From: Oscillospiraceae bacterium
Lineage (GTDB): Bacteria > Bacillota > Clostridia > UMGS1883
DNA: 42,286 nucleotides
NCBI GenBank assembly: GCA_022508735.1
Contig: JAFLUQ010000003.1
Coordinates: 1-42,286, forward strand
Reading direction: 5' to 3'
Numbering within the stretch: position 1 is the first letter of the stretch; each line of letters starts with the position of its first letter. The notes beneath the pieces are model-generated. The model did no database searches. It was not told the origin of the DNA and saw only the letters and a program-made list of their open reading frames with translations. Position numbers and translations under genes: made by a program. This document shows, piece by piece, positions 1-8,849 of this stretch.

Positions 1-1984
1 TTGTGGCGAACTCATAGCAGATATTGCCGAAGCCGCCCAGCACCTTCTGGCAGGAAGCCGCCTGCTCACGGGCGGAGCCGTCACCGGGCTTCTTGGCGAA
101 CACGCAGGAGCCGAACTGGGTCTTATCCATATCGCCGCCGACCTTACCGAGCACCTCTTTCAACTCTGCCGGAGCCTTACCCTCTCGCCTTTCGGCCTCA
201 ACGGCGCTGATAGCCTTGCTGCGGCCAACGTACTCGGGCACACGGCGTGAAAGGGCAAACTCGCTCAGCTTAAGCGGATTGCTGCGGTAGGAGCTGGTCT
301 CACCGGAGGGAATGAGCTCATCGGTAGTGGTGACCTCGTCGTGGATTACCGCGGCGAGCTTAAGCAGAAGGTTTTCAGAGAGCGGATACATCTTGGGCCA
401 GTCGGTGATGTTGGGGCCCAGGCGAAGCTCCGCCTCGGGGTCGGCCTTGCCGTAGCCCTGATATACGCGGCGGTCGTAAACGCCCTTGTCAAAGCTGTAG
501 GTCTTATCGTAATCGGGAATTTCCACGTCGGTAGCGGCGGTGAGTATGCCTTTATTAAGGGCAGTGGCCGCGATAGAGCGGGCGTCGGTAAGAGCTACGC
601 CGCTGAGCTGACCGTCGCCGGGCTTGGAGCCTTCGCGGTTGGGGAAATTCCTTGTGGTGTGGCGGATGGAAAGGCCGCTGTTGGCCGGCACGTCACCGGC
701 GCCGAAGCAGGGGCCGCAGAAGCAGGGCTTGAACACCGCGCCCGCTTCGAGCAGCGAGGCCTGCACGCCGTTCTTAATGAGAGCGAGGTTTATCGGCACG
801 CTGCTGGGGTAGACCGAAAGGTTGAAGTAGCCGTCGCCGATGTCGGCGCCGCGGAGTATCGCCTCAGCCTCGCAGATGTTCTCGAACATACCGCCGCTGC
901 AGCCTGCGATAACGCCCTGATCCACCATGATCTTGCCGTTCACAAGCTTGTCTGTAAGGCGGAAGCTCACCTTGGAGCCGAACTGCTCGGCGGCATTAAG
1001 CTCGATCTCGCGGAGTATATCCCCGGCATTTTCCTGAAGCTCATGTATGGTGAAGGCGTTGGAGGGGTGGAAGGGCATTGCTATCATGCACTCCACTTCG
1101 GAAAGGTTGATTTTTATAACACGGTCGTAGTAGGCGTTCTCATCGGGGCGCAGCTCGGCGTAGTCTCCGCTGCGGCCATGAACGCGGTAGAACTCCTCAA
1201 CCTTCTCATCTGTGTGCCAGATTGAGGAAAGGCAGGTAGTCTCAGTAGTCATAACGTCAATGCCGATGCGGAAATCCATAGACAGGCTGCTAACACCGGG
1301 GCCGGTGAACTCCAGCACGCGGTTTTTCACAAAACCGTCCTTAAATGTGGCGCCCACAAGGGCTATGGCCACGTCCTGAGGGCCGACGCCCTTCTTGGGC
1401 TCGCCCTCGAGGTACACAAGCACGACCTCGGGAGCGTTCACGTCGTAGGTGTTTTTAAGGAGCTGCTTAACAAGCTCCGGGCCGCCCTCGCCCACGCCCA
1501 TAGTGCCGAGCGCACCGTAGCGGGTGTGGCTGTCAGAGCCGAGTATCATCTTTCCGCAGCCGCTCATCATCTCGCGGGCGTACTGGTGGATAACGGCCTG
1601 ATTTGCGGGCACGTATATGCCGCCGTACTTCTTGGCAGCGCTGAGGCCGAACACGTGGTCGTCCTCATTGATGGTGCCGCCAACAGCGCAAAGGCTGTTA
1701 TGGCAGTTGGTCATGGCGTAAGGCAGCGGGAACTCCTTAAGTCCGCTGCCGCGGGCCGTCTGAATAATTCCCACGTATGTAATATCGTGGGAGATCAAAG
1801 AGTCAAATTTGATGCGCATCTTGTCCCCTCCGCCATCCACGGTGTGGGCGCGCATTATTTTGTAGCTAATGGTGCCTTCCCTCGCCGCGTCGGGCGCGGG
1901 GAAGCTCGCTGGTGCGTCGCAGGCGTCAATTATCTTGCCGCCGCTAAGGTACGCGCCGCTGTCTTTAAGCTCTAATCCGAACAT
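1..1984 (-). CDS. Aconitase-family hydratase (C-terminus cut by window start)
   Basis: Reading the minus strand from ATG 1984 (GGAGG about 7 nt upstream) gives one uninterrupted frame of about 660 residues that runs off the window. The motifs fit the aconitase/AcnA superfamily: an early NSLCAVGG segment, SDSHTRYGALGTMG (substrate and active-site region), GCSGGMFENI (first cluster cysteine position) and CFCGPCFGAGDVPANSGLS (the other two cysteines), followed by NFPNREG. These suggest a [4Fe-4S] hydro-lyase acting on a hydroxy-acid in the cytoplasm. It is not a typical citrate aconitase by neighbourhood, since no TCA or leucine genes are adjacent, so the substrate is unknown. Long plus-strand ORFs across it are shadows of its codon bias. 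Confidence 0.85.
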   Translation of the reverse strand, partial: MFGLELKDSGAYLSGGKIIDACDAPASFPAPDAAREGTISYKIMRAHTVDGGGDKMRIKFDSLISHDITYVGIIQTARGSGLKEFPLPYAMTNCHNSLCAVGGTINEDDHVFGLSAAKKYGGIYVPANQAVIHQYAREMMSGCGKMILGSDSHTRYGALGTMGVGEGGPELVKQLLKNTYDVNAPEVVLVYLEGEPKKGVGPQDVAIALVGATFKDGFVKNRVLEFTGPGVSSLSMDFRIGIDVMTTETTCLSSIWHTDEKVEEFYRVHGRSGDYAELRPDENAYYDRVIKINLSEVECMIAMPFHPSNAFTIHELQENAGDILREIELNAAEQFGSKVSFRLTDKLVNGKIMVDQGVIAGCSGGMFENICEAEAILRGADIGDGYFNLSVYPSSVPINLALIKNGVQASLLEAGAVFKPCFCGPCFGAGDVPANSGLSIRHTTRNFPNREGSKPGDGQLSGVALTDARSIAATALNKGILTAATDVEIPDYDKTYSFDKGVYDRRVYQGYGKADPEAELRLGPNITDWPKMYPLSENLLLKLAAVIHDEVTTTDELIPSGETSSYRSNPLKLSEFALSRRVPEYVGRSKAISAVEAERREGKAPAELKEVLGKVGGDMDKTQFGSCVFAKKPGDGSAREQAASCQKVLGGFGNICYEFAT

Positions 1985-2084
1985 GTATATTCCTCCGTTT
2001 CTTTATCTCGCAATTGAAATATAAACTTTCAAAGTATTATATCATATATCCGCTCATATATCAAGCATTATTCTTGCTAAAATA

Positions 2085-2111
2085 AAAAGCGGAGCACATA
2101 GCTCCGCTTTT
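2085..2111 (-). terminator. Rho-independent terminator after mgtE
   Basis: An 11-bp stem (2085-2095 with 2101-2111) has a 5-nt loop and a T-rich tail on the minus strand. It begins immediately after the mgtE stop codon, so it ends that transcript before the hydratase gene. Confidence 0.85.
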
Positions 2112-2113
2112 AT

Positions 2114-3490
2114 TTACAGTCCAAGTATCAAGGTTGCAAATCTGAAGTAGATAAACAGCGAAATGGCGTCGACAATGGTTGTGATAAACGGGCTGGCCAT
2201 TACCGCCGGATCGAAGCCCACCTTCTTCGCCAGCATCGGGAGCGTGCAGCCAACGAGCTTAGCTATGCAGACAGTGAACACCAGCGTCAGGCATATTACC
2301 GCCGCAACGGTGAAGGTTATATCACTGTTGCCCATGATGAGCCGATCGAAGAGCATGATCTTTGCAAAGTTCGCCAGGCCCAGCACCACGCTGCAGAAAA
2401 AGGCGACGCGTATCTCCTTCCATATTACTATGGGCATATCGCGGAACTCGATCTCGCCAAGGGAGATACCGCGGATTATAGTTACGCTGGCCTGACTGCC
2501 GGAGTTACCGCCGGTATCCATCAGCATAGGTATAAAGGCGCTTAGGGCCATCTGCGCGGCCAGAGCGTCCTCAAAGTGAGTGATTATAATGCCTGTGAAG
2601 GTTGCGGAGATCATCAGCAGCAAGAGCCACGGAATACGGCTCTTGAAGGTCTCAAAAACACCCGTCTTGAGGTAGGGCTTATCAACGGGAGTGATAGCAC
2701 CCATGATCTCGATATCCTCGGTGGCCTCTTCCTTAATAACGTCCATGACGTCGTCGGAGGTGACGATACCCACAAGACGGTTTTCCTCGTCCACAACGGG
2801 CATGGTCAAAAGGCCGTATTTTGTGAAGTTCTGGGCCACTATTTCCCTGTCCTCCACGGTGGTGGCAAAGATGATGTTCTCGTCCATAACGTCGCTGACG
2901 AGCTCGTCCTCACCGGCGAGAATTATGTCCTGAATGGTTATCTGGCCTAAAAGAACACGGCCGTCGTTTGTGACATAGCAGTTGTTGATGGTCTCCTTAT
3001 CCACGCCGACCCTGCGTATGCGCTTTATGGCCTCGGCTATGGTCATCTTAGGTCTCAGCGACACATACTCGGTGGTCATAATGCTGCCGGCGCTGTCTTC
3101 GGGGTACTTCAGTATCTCGTTGATCTGCTTGCGCGTCTCCGCGTCTGCCTGACGAAGTATACGCTTCACCACGTTTGCCGGCATTTCCTCAACAAGGTCA
3201 ACCGCGTCGTCCACATACATCTCGTCAAGCACCGCTTTAAGCTCGCTGTCGCTGAAGGAGCGAATTAGCAGCTCCTGAGCGTTTTCGTCCATCTCAACGA
3301 AGGTCTCGGCGGCCTGCTCTTTCGGAAGAAGCCTGAACAGTATCGGGAGGCTCTCCTCCTGTAGCTCGTCAAAGATCAGCGCTACGTCCGCCGCCTGCAG
3401 CGTAACAAGGATATCCTTTATGGAGGTGTATTTCTTTTTTTCAATCAGCGTCAGCAATGTTTTTACAATTGTGTCGAATTCCGCCTTCAT
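2114..3490 (-). CDS. mgtE: Magnesium transporter MgtE
   Basis: The 458-residue protein has the full MgtE architecture: a helical N-domain (about 1-125), two CBS domains (about 135-255) that sense Mg2+, and a C-terminal membrane domain with five helices (about 285-455). The pore signature TGGNSGSQ is present near residue 320. It is a Mg2+-gated Mg2+ channel of the inner membrane. The start at 3490 is preceded by GGAGGGGG. The length and every landmark are normal for the family. It is convergently bounded by a terminator and lies just downstream of the HPr gene. Confidence 0.95.
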   Translation of the reverse strand: MKAEFDTIVKTLLTLIEKKKYTSIKDILVTLQAADVALIFDELQEESLPILFRLLPKEQAAETFVEMDENAQELLIRSFSDSELKAVLDEMYVDDAVDLVEEMPANVVKRILRQADAETRKQINEILKYPEDSAGSIMTTEYVSLRPKMTIAEAIKRIRRVGVDKETINNCYVTNDGRVLLGQITIQDIILAGEDELVSDVMDENIIFATTVEDREIVAQNFTKYGLLTMPVVDEENRLVGIVTSDDVMDVIKEEATEDIEIMGAITPVDKPYLKTGVFETFKSRIPWLLLLMISATFTGIIITHFEDALAAQMALSAFIPMLMDTGGNSGSQASVTIIRGISLGEIEFRDMPIVIWKEIRVAFFCSVVLGLANFAKIMLFDRLIMGNSDITFTVAAVICLTLVFTVCIAKLVGCTLPMLAKKVGFDPAVMASPFITTIVDAISLFIYFRFATLILGL

Positions 3491-3577
3491 AACTGAACCC
3501 CCTCCTTATGTACTGCAATGGCGATACAAAAGGACCATTCTTTTGGAACAGTCCCTGTTTTATGTCAAAAAATTAAC

Positions 3578-3841
3578 TCAGTCAGCAAAGTTAGAAGCGA
3601 TAAGAGCTTCAAGGGCGTCAACAGCCTCCTGCTCATCGGGGCCCTCTGCCTCAACGAGAATCGCAGTTCCGCGGGTCACACCCAGCGAAAGCACTCCGAG
3701 AAGGCTTTTTGCATTTATCTTACGGTCATCCTTGCTAACAAGAATGCTGGACTTGAATTCATTTGCCTTCTGAATGAAAAATGTTGCAGGACGGGCGTGA
3801 AGGCCCACCTGATTCTGAACAACTATCTCTTTTGATACCAT
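3578..3841 (-). CDS. ptsH: Phosphocarrier protein HPr
   Basis: This 87-residue protein carries both diagnostic HPr sites. GLHARPA places the phosphorylatable histidine at residue 15, and AKSLLGVLSLG places the regulatory serine at residue 46. It accepts phosphate from PTS enzyme I and, when Ser46-phosphorylated, serves CcpA-type catabolite regulation in Firmicutes. No enzyme I or other PTS gene is adjacent in the window. A good promoter (3906-3934) and an AAGGAG site precede it. Confidence 0.95.
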   Translation of the reverse strand: MVSKEIVVQNQVGLHARPATFFIQKANEFKSSILVSKDDRKINAKSLLGVLSLGVTRGTAILVEAEGPDEQEAVDALEALIASNFAD

Positions 3842-3905
3842 GGTAATTCTCCTTTTACATTAATAAAAATTTTAAACGGGTTTAATTTTTAAAAACGTTT
3901 CTTAT

Positions 3906-3934
3906 ATTTTACTACTTTTTTCCGTAATAGTCAA
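3906..3934 (-). promoter_or_regulatory. Sigma-A type promoter of ptsH
   Basis: On the minus strand TTGACT (3934-3929) and TAAAAT (3911-3906) are separated by 17 bp, about 65 bp upstream of the HPr start codon. Confidence 0.7.
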
Positions 3935-4005
3935 CTGTATATATTGAGTAAATTATACTTTTTTAAGAAGTTTTTTTGTTGATTTTTGCTAATTATTGCA
4001 TTTTT

Positions 4006-4656
4006 TTATTTTTCAACATACGCATTGGGCACCCCGCCGACTATGAGAGTCTGCCCTATCATGAGCTCGGTGTTCACGCTTTCCCGGCGGGAGTGAAACG
4101 GCAGCAGAATTTCCACCTCAACTGAAATATCCAGAAAGATAGTGTGCAGCGTCTGATTTATTCCCTGCGAAACAAACTCGTGCCGGACCTGAACATTCAC
4201 TAAGTTTAACGGAAAAAAGCTGACCCTGATATCCGGCCCTGCCCCGGCGATCATTTCCGTCCCCAAAAGCACATTCAGCGGCACAGTCACCTCTACCACC
4301 TTTTCCTCCAGGTCCACGCCTATCTCATCGTCCAGCCGGGCGATCAGCGCGTCTATTTTAGCAGTGTCGGCGGTTACCGAGGTCAGGCTTCCGTTGTTAT
4401 CGAAGTGCATATCTACCAGCCGACCATAGGTTATGCTGTTTTTCTCCATATAATTCAGCACTGCCTCATCTATTTCTCCGCTGGCTATGGCGCGGACGTA
4501 CGCGCCGATTATTTTGTCGTATCTCGGAATCGCGTTGTAAAGCAGCACCGCACAAAACCCCAGCGGCACAAGCAGCATCAAGGCCAGGATTTTAGGCCAG
4601 ACCGACCTTTTTGGCTTTATCACCGGTTCAACGCCGTACAGCCGCAACTGTCTCAC
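4006..4656 (-). CDS. yunB: Sporulation protein YunB
   Basis: The 216-residue protein has a basic N-terminus, one membrane helix (about residues 23-42) and a long extracytoplasmic part containing VEVTVPLNVLLGTEMIAGAGPDIRV and a C-terminal VNTELMIGQTLIVGGVPNAYV segment typical of YunB. In Bacillus this is a sporulation gene of the mother-cell programme with no known biochemical activity. It supports an endospore-forming host. It is divergent from the DUF1385 gene. Family assignment is by recognition of these conserved segments. Confidence 0.85.
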   Translation of the reverse strand: MRQLRLYGVEPVIKPKRSVWPKILALMLLVPLGFCAVLLYNAIPRYDKIIGAYVRAIASGEIDEAVLNYMEKNSITYGRLVDMHFDNNGSLTSVTADTAKIDALIARLDDEIGVDLEEKVVEVTVPLNVLLGTEMIAGAGPDIRVSFFPLNLVNVQVRHEFVSQGINQTLHTIFLDISVEVEILLPFHSRRESVNTELMIGQTLIVGGVPNAYVEK

Positions 4657-4724
4657 CTCTTTTTTATATTATGCTGTTTTATTTTTTTCGACCGTTTTTA
4701 TTTATAAAAAATTTCTCAAACCCC

Positions 4725-4753
4725 TTGCAAAACACGTCACATTATGTTATGAT
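4725..4753 (+). promoter_or_regulatory. Promoter of the DUF1385-prmC operon
   Basis: TTGCAA (4725-4730) and TATGAT (4748-4753) are separated by 17 bp, directly upstream of the DUF1385 ribosome binding site AAGAGGTG. Confidence 0.65.
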
Positions 4754-4778
4754 ATTTTATTAAGAGGTGATAGATAAA

Positions 4779-5732
4779 ATGCCAAACAAAAACAAACAAC
4801 AGCAGCATATGACCTCTATCGGCGGCAGCGCCATTATGGAGGGTGTAATGATGCGCGGCCCGAAGGACATAGCCTCAGCCGTGCGCACTCCAAGCGGCGA
4901 GATAGTCGTGGATAAGAGGCCCATAAGCAGCCTTGTAACTAAATATCATGTCAATAAAATACCGGTCTTAAGAGGTGTTTTCGCTTTTTTTGACTCGCTC
5001 ATATGCAGTATGCGCGCCCTGATGTGGAGCGCGGAGTTCTTCGACCTTGAAGACGACAGCGGAGAGGAGCCTTCCAAATTCGACAAATGGCTGACTGAAA
5101 AGCTGGGCGACAAGCTTAAGGACTATGTTATCTACTTTTCGGTGTTTATTTCGGTGATATTCTCGGTAGGGCTGTTCTTTGTGCTGCCCAACCTCGTGAC
5201 TGGCTTCCTGCACCGCTTTATCGAGGCTAACGTTCTTATGACTCTCATCGAGGGCATTATCAGAATAGCGCTGTTTTTGGGGTATATCCTGCTTGTTTCA
5301 CGCATGGAGGAAATAAAGCGGGTATTCCAGTACCACGGCGCCGAGCATAAAACCATTTTCTGCTATGAGGCTGGGCTTGAGCTCACGCCTGAGAACGCAC
5401 GCAAAATGAGCCGTCTGCACCCTCGCTGCGGCACCAGCTTTTTAGTGTTCGTAATGATCATAAGCATAATCATGTTCTCATTTATTTCATGGGACAATAT
5501 GCTTGTGCGCATATGCCTGCGCCTGCTTCTGCTGCCGGTGGTGGCCGGCCTCTCCTACGAGGTCATCCGCTGGGCCGGGCGCAGTCAGAATAGAGTGGTA
5601 TGCCTTATCTCGAAGCCCGGCATGCTGCTTCAGAGAATAACCACCCGTGAGCCCGACGACGCTCAGCTCGAGGTCGCCATAGCCTCAATGAAGGCTGTGC
5701 TCACAGGCAACAAAGAGGACGACAAGTGGTGA
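4779..5732 (+). CDS. DUF1385 family membrane protein (YqhQ-like)
   Basis: The conserved opening GGSAIMEGVMMRGP and the central YHGAEHKTIFCYE motif, with HPRCGTSFL after it, identify DUF1385. Hydrophobic segments near the middle suggest several membrane helices. These proteins are widespread in spore-forming and related Firmicutes next to prmC and prfA. They have been called predicted metal-dependent enzymes, but no reaction is proven. I chose ATG 4779 rather than the upstream GTG 4767 because AAGAGGTG sits at the right distance. The stop overlaps the start of prmC, so the two genes are probably translationally coupled. Confidence 0.9.
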   Translation: MPNKNKQQQHMTSIGGSAIMEGVMMRGPKDIASAVRTPSGEIVVDKRPISSLVTKYHVNKIPVLRGVFAFFDSLICSMRALMWSAEFFDLEDDSGEEPSKFDKWLTEKLGDKLKDYVIYFSVFISVIFSVGLFFVLPNLVTGFLHRFIEANVLMTLIEGIIRIALFLGYILLVSRMEEIKRVFQYHGAEHKTIFCYEAGLELTPENARKMSRLHPRCGTSFLVFVMIISIIMFSFISWDNMLVRICLRLLLLPVVAGLSYEVIRWAGRSQNRVVCLISKPGMLLQRITTREPDDAQLEVAIASMKAVLTGNKEDDKW

Positions 5733-6538
5733 ATTACGCGGCTGAGGCCGCAAAGCTGCTTACTAATTCAGAAACACCCCTGCTTGACGCAAGGGTGCTT
5801 CTTTCCTTTGTCACAAAAACCAATGCCGCCCTGCTTTTTCGTCCGCTCACCGAAGACGAGGAGCGGCTCTTTAATGGGCTTATAGAGCGAAGGGCCGCCG
5901 GAGAGCCTGTGGCCTATATCGTTGGCGAAAAAGAATTTATGGGCCTGAGCTTCAGCCTCAATAAAGACACACTTATCCCCCGCCCCGACACTGAGACTGT
6001 GGTGGAGTTTCTGCTCGAAAGGTATAAGGGGCGCGCGCCTAAAATCCTTGATCTGTGCTGCGGCAGCGGCTGCATAGGCATAAGCCTGTGCCACTACCTG
6101 CCCGACTCTAAGGCGGTGCTTGCAGATATAGCCGAAGGCGCACTGAAGGCTTCTGAAGAAAACGCCAAAAGGCACGGCCTGAGCGATCGCGTGTACGTCT
6201 GTAGGATAGACGTGCTCACTGAGGCGCTCGGCAGCGGCTACGATATTATTGTTTCCAACCCGCCATATATCCCCTCAGCGGTGACCGATACTTTAGAGGT
6301 CACAAAAACTGAGCCGCGCCTTGCCCTTGACGGCGGAGAGAGCGGCCTCGATTTTTACCGCGCCATCACGCCAAAAGCTATGAGCGCGCTTAACCCCGGC
6401 GGCACGCTGGCCTTTGAGATCGGCTACGACCAGAGTGAGAGCGTCAGCTCAATTCTAAGAGAAAACGGCTTTGTAAACACGCTCGTCAAAAAGGACTACG
6501 GCGGAAACTTTCGCCTCGCCGCCGGAGAAAAGGGATGA
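5729..6538 (+). CDS. prmC: Peptide chain release factor N5-glutamine methyltransferase
   Basis: PrmC (HemK) methylates the glutamine of the GGQ motif in release factors RF1/RF2 using S-adenosylmethionine. The protein has the N-terminal helical domain (LLDARVLLSF; RRAAGEPVAYIVGEKEFMGLSF), the SAM-binding ILDLCCGSGCIGISL motif, and the catalytic IVSNPPYIP motif. Its length (about 269 aa) is normal. Two consecutive GTG codons (5726 and 5729) overlap the end of the DUF1385 gene and either could be used. prfA, its usual partner, is not in the window. Confidence 0.95.
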   Translation: MNYAAEAAKLLTNSETPLLDARVLLSFVTKTNAALLFRPLTEDEERLFNGLIERRAAGEPVAYIVGEKEFMGLSFSLNKDTLIPRPDTETVVEFLLERYKGRAPKILDLCCGSGCIGISLCHYLPDSKAVLADIAEGALKASEENAKRHGLSDRVYVCRIDVLTEALGSGYDIIVSNPPYIPSAVTDTLEVTKTEPRLALDGGESGLDFYRAITPKAMSALNPGGTLAFEIGYDQSESVSSILRENGFVNTLVKKDYGGNFRLAAGEKG

Positions 6539-6559
6539 GGCCGTAAAAAAATCGCGCAG

Positions 6560-6820
6560 AGCGCTTAGGGGCTGGAAGGCCTGTGTTAAAGCATTTATGT
6601 GCCCCCAAAGTTCCATAAAAAAATATTAGACGTATAAAATGCGCCTAATAGCGCATTTCCTATGTTTTTAAGCCCCTAAGCTACGAACGAAAATCACCAC
6701 TCGGCGTACCAATGTTTCAAGGTGATATTGATACGCCCCGCGAGGGGACGTATCCTCTGTACGCCGTCGGGAGGGCTTGCTCCGTCGGCTAAGCCTCCGT
6801 AACAAGCTGATTTTCGTCCA
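6560..6820. other. Gene-free region with nested inverted repeats (candidate structured RNA)
   Basis: No plausible gene lies between 6539 and 6883. The gap contains many perfect pairings: 6563-6573 with 6671-6681 (11 bp) enclosing an AAATGCGC/GCGCATTT hairpin (about 6638-6659); 6687-6696 with 6808-6817 (10 bp); inside that, 6702-6709 with 6759-6766 (8 bp), a hairpin 6730-6739/6744-6754 closed by a GCGA tetraloop, and 6770-6778 with 6791-6798. ATCACC 6693-6698 could alternatively pair with GGTGAT 6721-6726, competing with the outer stem. It matches no riboswitch class I recognise. It could be a structured RNA, a leader of the PAP2 gene, or a small palindromic repeat element. Confidence 0.5.
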
Positions 6821-6883
6821 TTCTGTACGATTTTTTCGGCCGGCCTCCGTGCCTCCACACTACATAGCGGAATGGAGATTGCA

Positions 6884-7444
6884 ATGAACTACTTAACACA
6901 AATAGATTTGAATATTTTAAACGCGGTCCAGTCCCTGCACGGCAGTTTTCTTGACCGGCTTATGATAATAATGTCGCGCCTCGGGAGCTGGGCCGTTCCC
7001 TGGATAATAACAGCGGCCGTGCTGCTTCTGTGGCGGGGCCGGCGAAAGCACGGCGCTGTTATTCTGCTCGCCATGGCGCTAGGGCTGCTGCTCGGCTCGG
7101 GAATACTAAAGCATATCGTTATGCGTGAGCGCCCGTTTGCTCATGAGCTTGGGCTCTTTACCTTGAGCGACCTGCTCATTCCGGCCCCCGCCGACCGCTA
7201 CTCCTTCCCCTCAGGCCACGCTCTCACCTCGTTTGCGGCGGCCACGTCGATTTTTCTGTGGAATAAACGTTGCGGAGCCGTGGCCTTCATTGTTGCAGCG
7301 GCTATTGCCTTCAGCCGGGTCTACCTATATGTTCATTTTCCTATCGACGTGCTTGCCGGTGTTCTGATCGGAATACCGTGCGCCTTTATTGCAAGGTGGA
7401 TTGTTGATAAAATTGAACATAGGATGAAGACGGATAAATTATAA
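6884..7444 (+). CDS. PAP2-family lipid phosphatase (possible undecaprenyl-diphosphatase)
   Basis: The protein carries the three-part phosphatase signature of the PAP2 superfamily: KHIVMRERPF, then YSFPSGHALTSF, then SRVYLYVHFPIDVLAG, interspersed with about five membrane helices. Such proteins dephosphorylate lipid (pyro)phosphates outside the membrane. The size and form resemble BcrC-type undecaprenyl-pyrophosphatases, but phosphatidylglycerol-phosphate activity is equally possible. ATG 6884 is preferred over ATG 6872 because GGAG lies just upstream of it. Confidence 0.88.
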   Translation: MNYLTQIDLNILNAVQSLHGSFLDRLMIIMSRLGSWAVPWIITAAVLLLWRGRRKHGAVILLAMALGLLLGSGILKHIVMRERPFAHELGLFTLSDLLIPAPADRYSFPSGHALTSFAAATSIFLWNKRCGAVAFIVAAAIAFSRVYLYVHFPIDVLAGVLIGIPCAFIARWIVDKIEHRMKTDKL

Positions 7445-7467
7445 TTTTCCATTTCCAGCTCCTAACT

Positions 7468-7507
7468 AAAAAATTGCACGGCCCCAAACAGGGCCGTGCA
7501 ATTTTTT
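7468..7507. terminator. Bidirectional terminator
   Basis: A perfect 17-bp inverted repeat (7468-7484 with 7491-7507) begins with an A-run and ends with a T-run. It serves the convergent PAP2 gene (+) and the lectin gene (-). Confidence 0.9.
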
Positions 7508-8765
7508 AATATATTCCAAATACGTCTCCGTCGGCGGAATGCACGATGCTGCCATCAGGCAGGGCCTTGATATACAGCTCAGAGTGCACGCTCTTTATCT
7601 TATAGCCGCCGTCCTCCTGCTTCTCGAATATCCAGCACTGGTTGTCGTCGCCGCTGTGATCGTAGGTGATAAGCGGGTCGCCGTCAGTTTTGGAGTTGTT
7701 TGCCACGTCGATGCTCCTCATGCCCTCTTTGGTCTGCACATAATAGAAGCCTCCGGCGTTTGGCACAAGGCTCCACTTCTGGTCGTCCTCGCCACTCAGC
7801 GGAGCCGCTGTGAGCTTTGTGGAATCCGCACTGTAGGTCAGGGCACGGCCGTCCTCAAGCACCAAGGTGCTGTAAACTGCTTCCTCAGCCTGAGCAGTGG
7901 CCTCGGCCTCGATTATCTCCCAGTTCTGCGCCGGGCTTTCGCGCTCGATATTCTGCTTCACTACTCCGGCAGAGTTCTCAAAGGGGAGCAAGGAGTTCTT
8001 GGAGAATATTTTGTAGCTGCCGTCGCCGCTTTGCACAAGCATGAACTTCTGGTTATCGCCTGTACCAAGACCGTACTGTATGAGCTTGGCGCCCGGGTTT
8101 CTGCTGCCGCCGTTCACGTCCATGGCACGGCCGCTCTCAGTGTTTATTATGTTATAGAAGCCGTCCTCGCCCTCTACCGGGGCAAATCTCCAGATCGCCT
8201 TCACTTCGCCGCCGAACACCCGAACCTCAAGGTCATTGCTGCCGTCCTTGGTCATAATGGCGCTGTCGGTGCCGCTCTGCACTATTTTGTAAGTCTTTGT
8301 GGTGTCTATTCTCGCCGTGTCACTGATGAGCACAACAGAGCTCTCGCCGTCCCAGTCAACCTTTTTGGCAAAGGCCTGAGCTATGGCGCGGATTGGCAGA
8401 TAGGTGGTGCCGTCCTTAATGATCGGGTAAACGGCCTTGCCCTGCGCGTCGGTGGGATTAAATTTTGCTCCGCTTATGTATATGTTCACATTCTCGCCGA
8501 GCTCAGGAGCGGACTCTCCCCGCTCGCCTATAAACACGGTTCTCGTGTCATTGTCCCAGTCAATCAAAATATTGAGAGCATTTGCTATTGCCCTCACAGG
8601 CACGTAGGTCGCAGCGTCCTGAATAAAAGGGGCGACCTCGACTCCGTTAGCGTCACGGGTGATAATTACCTCGCCGTTAAGCATAACACTCACATCCGCG
8701 CCGAAAGACGTAACCGCCACAAGCAGCGCCAAGCTGAGCGTCAAAACAAATAACAACCTTTTCAT
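7506..8765 (-). CDS. Secreted protein with copper-amine-oxidase-like stalk domains and ricin-type lectin repeats
   Basis: The 419-residue protein starts with a signal peptide (about residues 1-23). Two copies of the copper amine oxidase N-terminal-like domain follow (about 25-150; YVPVRAIANALNILIDWDNDTRTVFI and YLPIRAIAQAFAKKVDWDGESSVVLI), a module common as a surface stalk in Clostridia. The remainder (about 165-419) is two ricin B-like lectin segments with QxW-type ends (GDNQKFML, DDQKWSLV, DDNQCWIF). It probably binds glycans at the cell surface. No catalytic domain is visible. It is convergent with the PAP2 gene and divergent from the CotH cluster. Confidence 0.85.
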   Translation of the reverse strand: MKRLLFVLTLSLALLVAVTSFGADVSVMLNGEVIITRDANGVEVAPFIQDAATYVPVRAIANALNILIDWDNDTRTVFIGERGESAPELGENVNIYISGAKFNPTDAQGKAVYPIIKDGTTYLPIRAIAQAFAKKVDWDGESSVVLISDTARIDTTKTYKIVQSGTDSAIMTKDGSNDLEVRVFGGEVKAIWRFAPVEGEDGFYNIINTESGRAMDVNGGSRNPGAKLIQYGLGTGDNQKFMLVQSGDGSYKIFSKNSLLPFENSAGVVKQNIERESPAQNWEIIEAEATAQAEEAVYSTLVLEDGRALTYSADSTKLTAAPLSGEDDQKWSLVPNAGGFYYVQTKEGMRSIDVANNSKTDGDPLITYDHSGDDNQCWIFEKQEDGGYKIKSVHSELYIKALPDGSIVHSADGDVFGIY

Positions 8766-8849
8766 TTACATTCCTCCCTTGTGTTCTATTGATTTTATTG
8801 TACTATAATTCTCTTTTATTGTCAAGATAAAAAGCAACAAAATACATAC

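Noticed and set aside
341..1225. Long plus-strand ORFs opposite the hydratase (also 1526-1975)
   Set aside because: They are antisense shadows of a GC-rich gene whose minus frame has full aconitase motifs and a proper ribosome binding site.
6539..6883. Known riboswitch in front of the PAP2 gene
   Set aside because: I looked for conserved cores of cobalamin, TPP, lysine, THF, T-box and M-box RNAs and found none; it is reported instead as an unexplained structured region.
7539..8753. 404-codon plus-strand ORF opposite the lectin protein
   Set aside because: The minus strand has signal peptide, stalk and ricin domains plus a ribosome binding site; the plus frame has no recognisable domain and no ribosome binding site.
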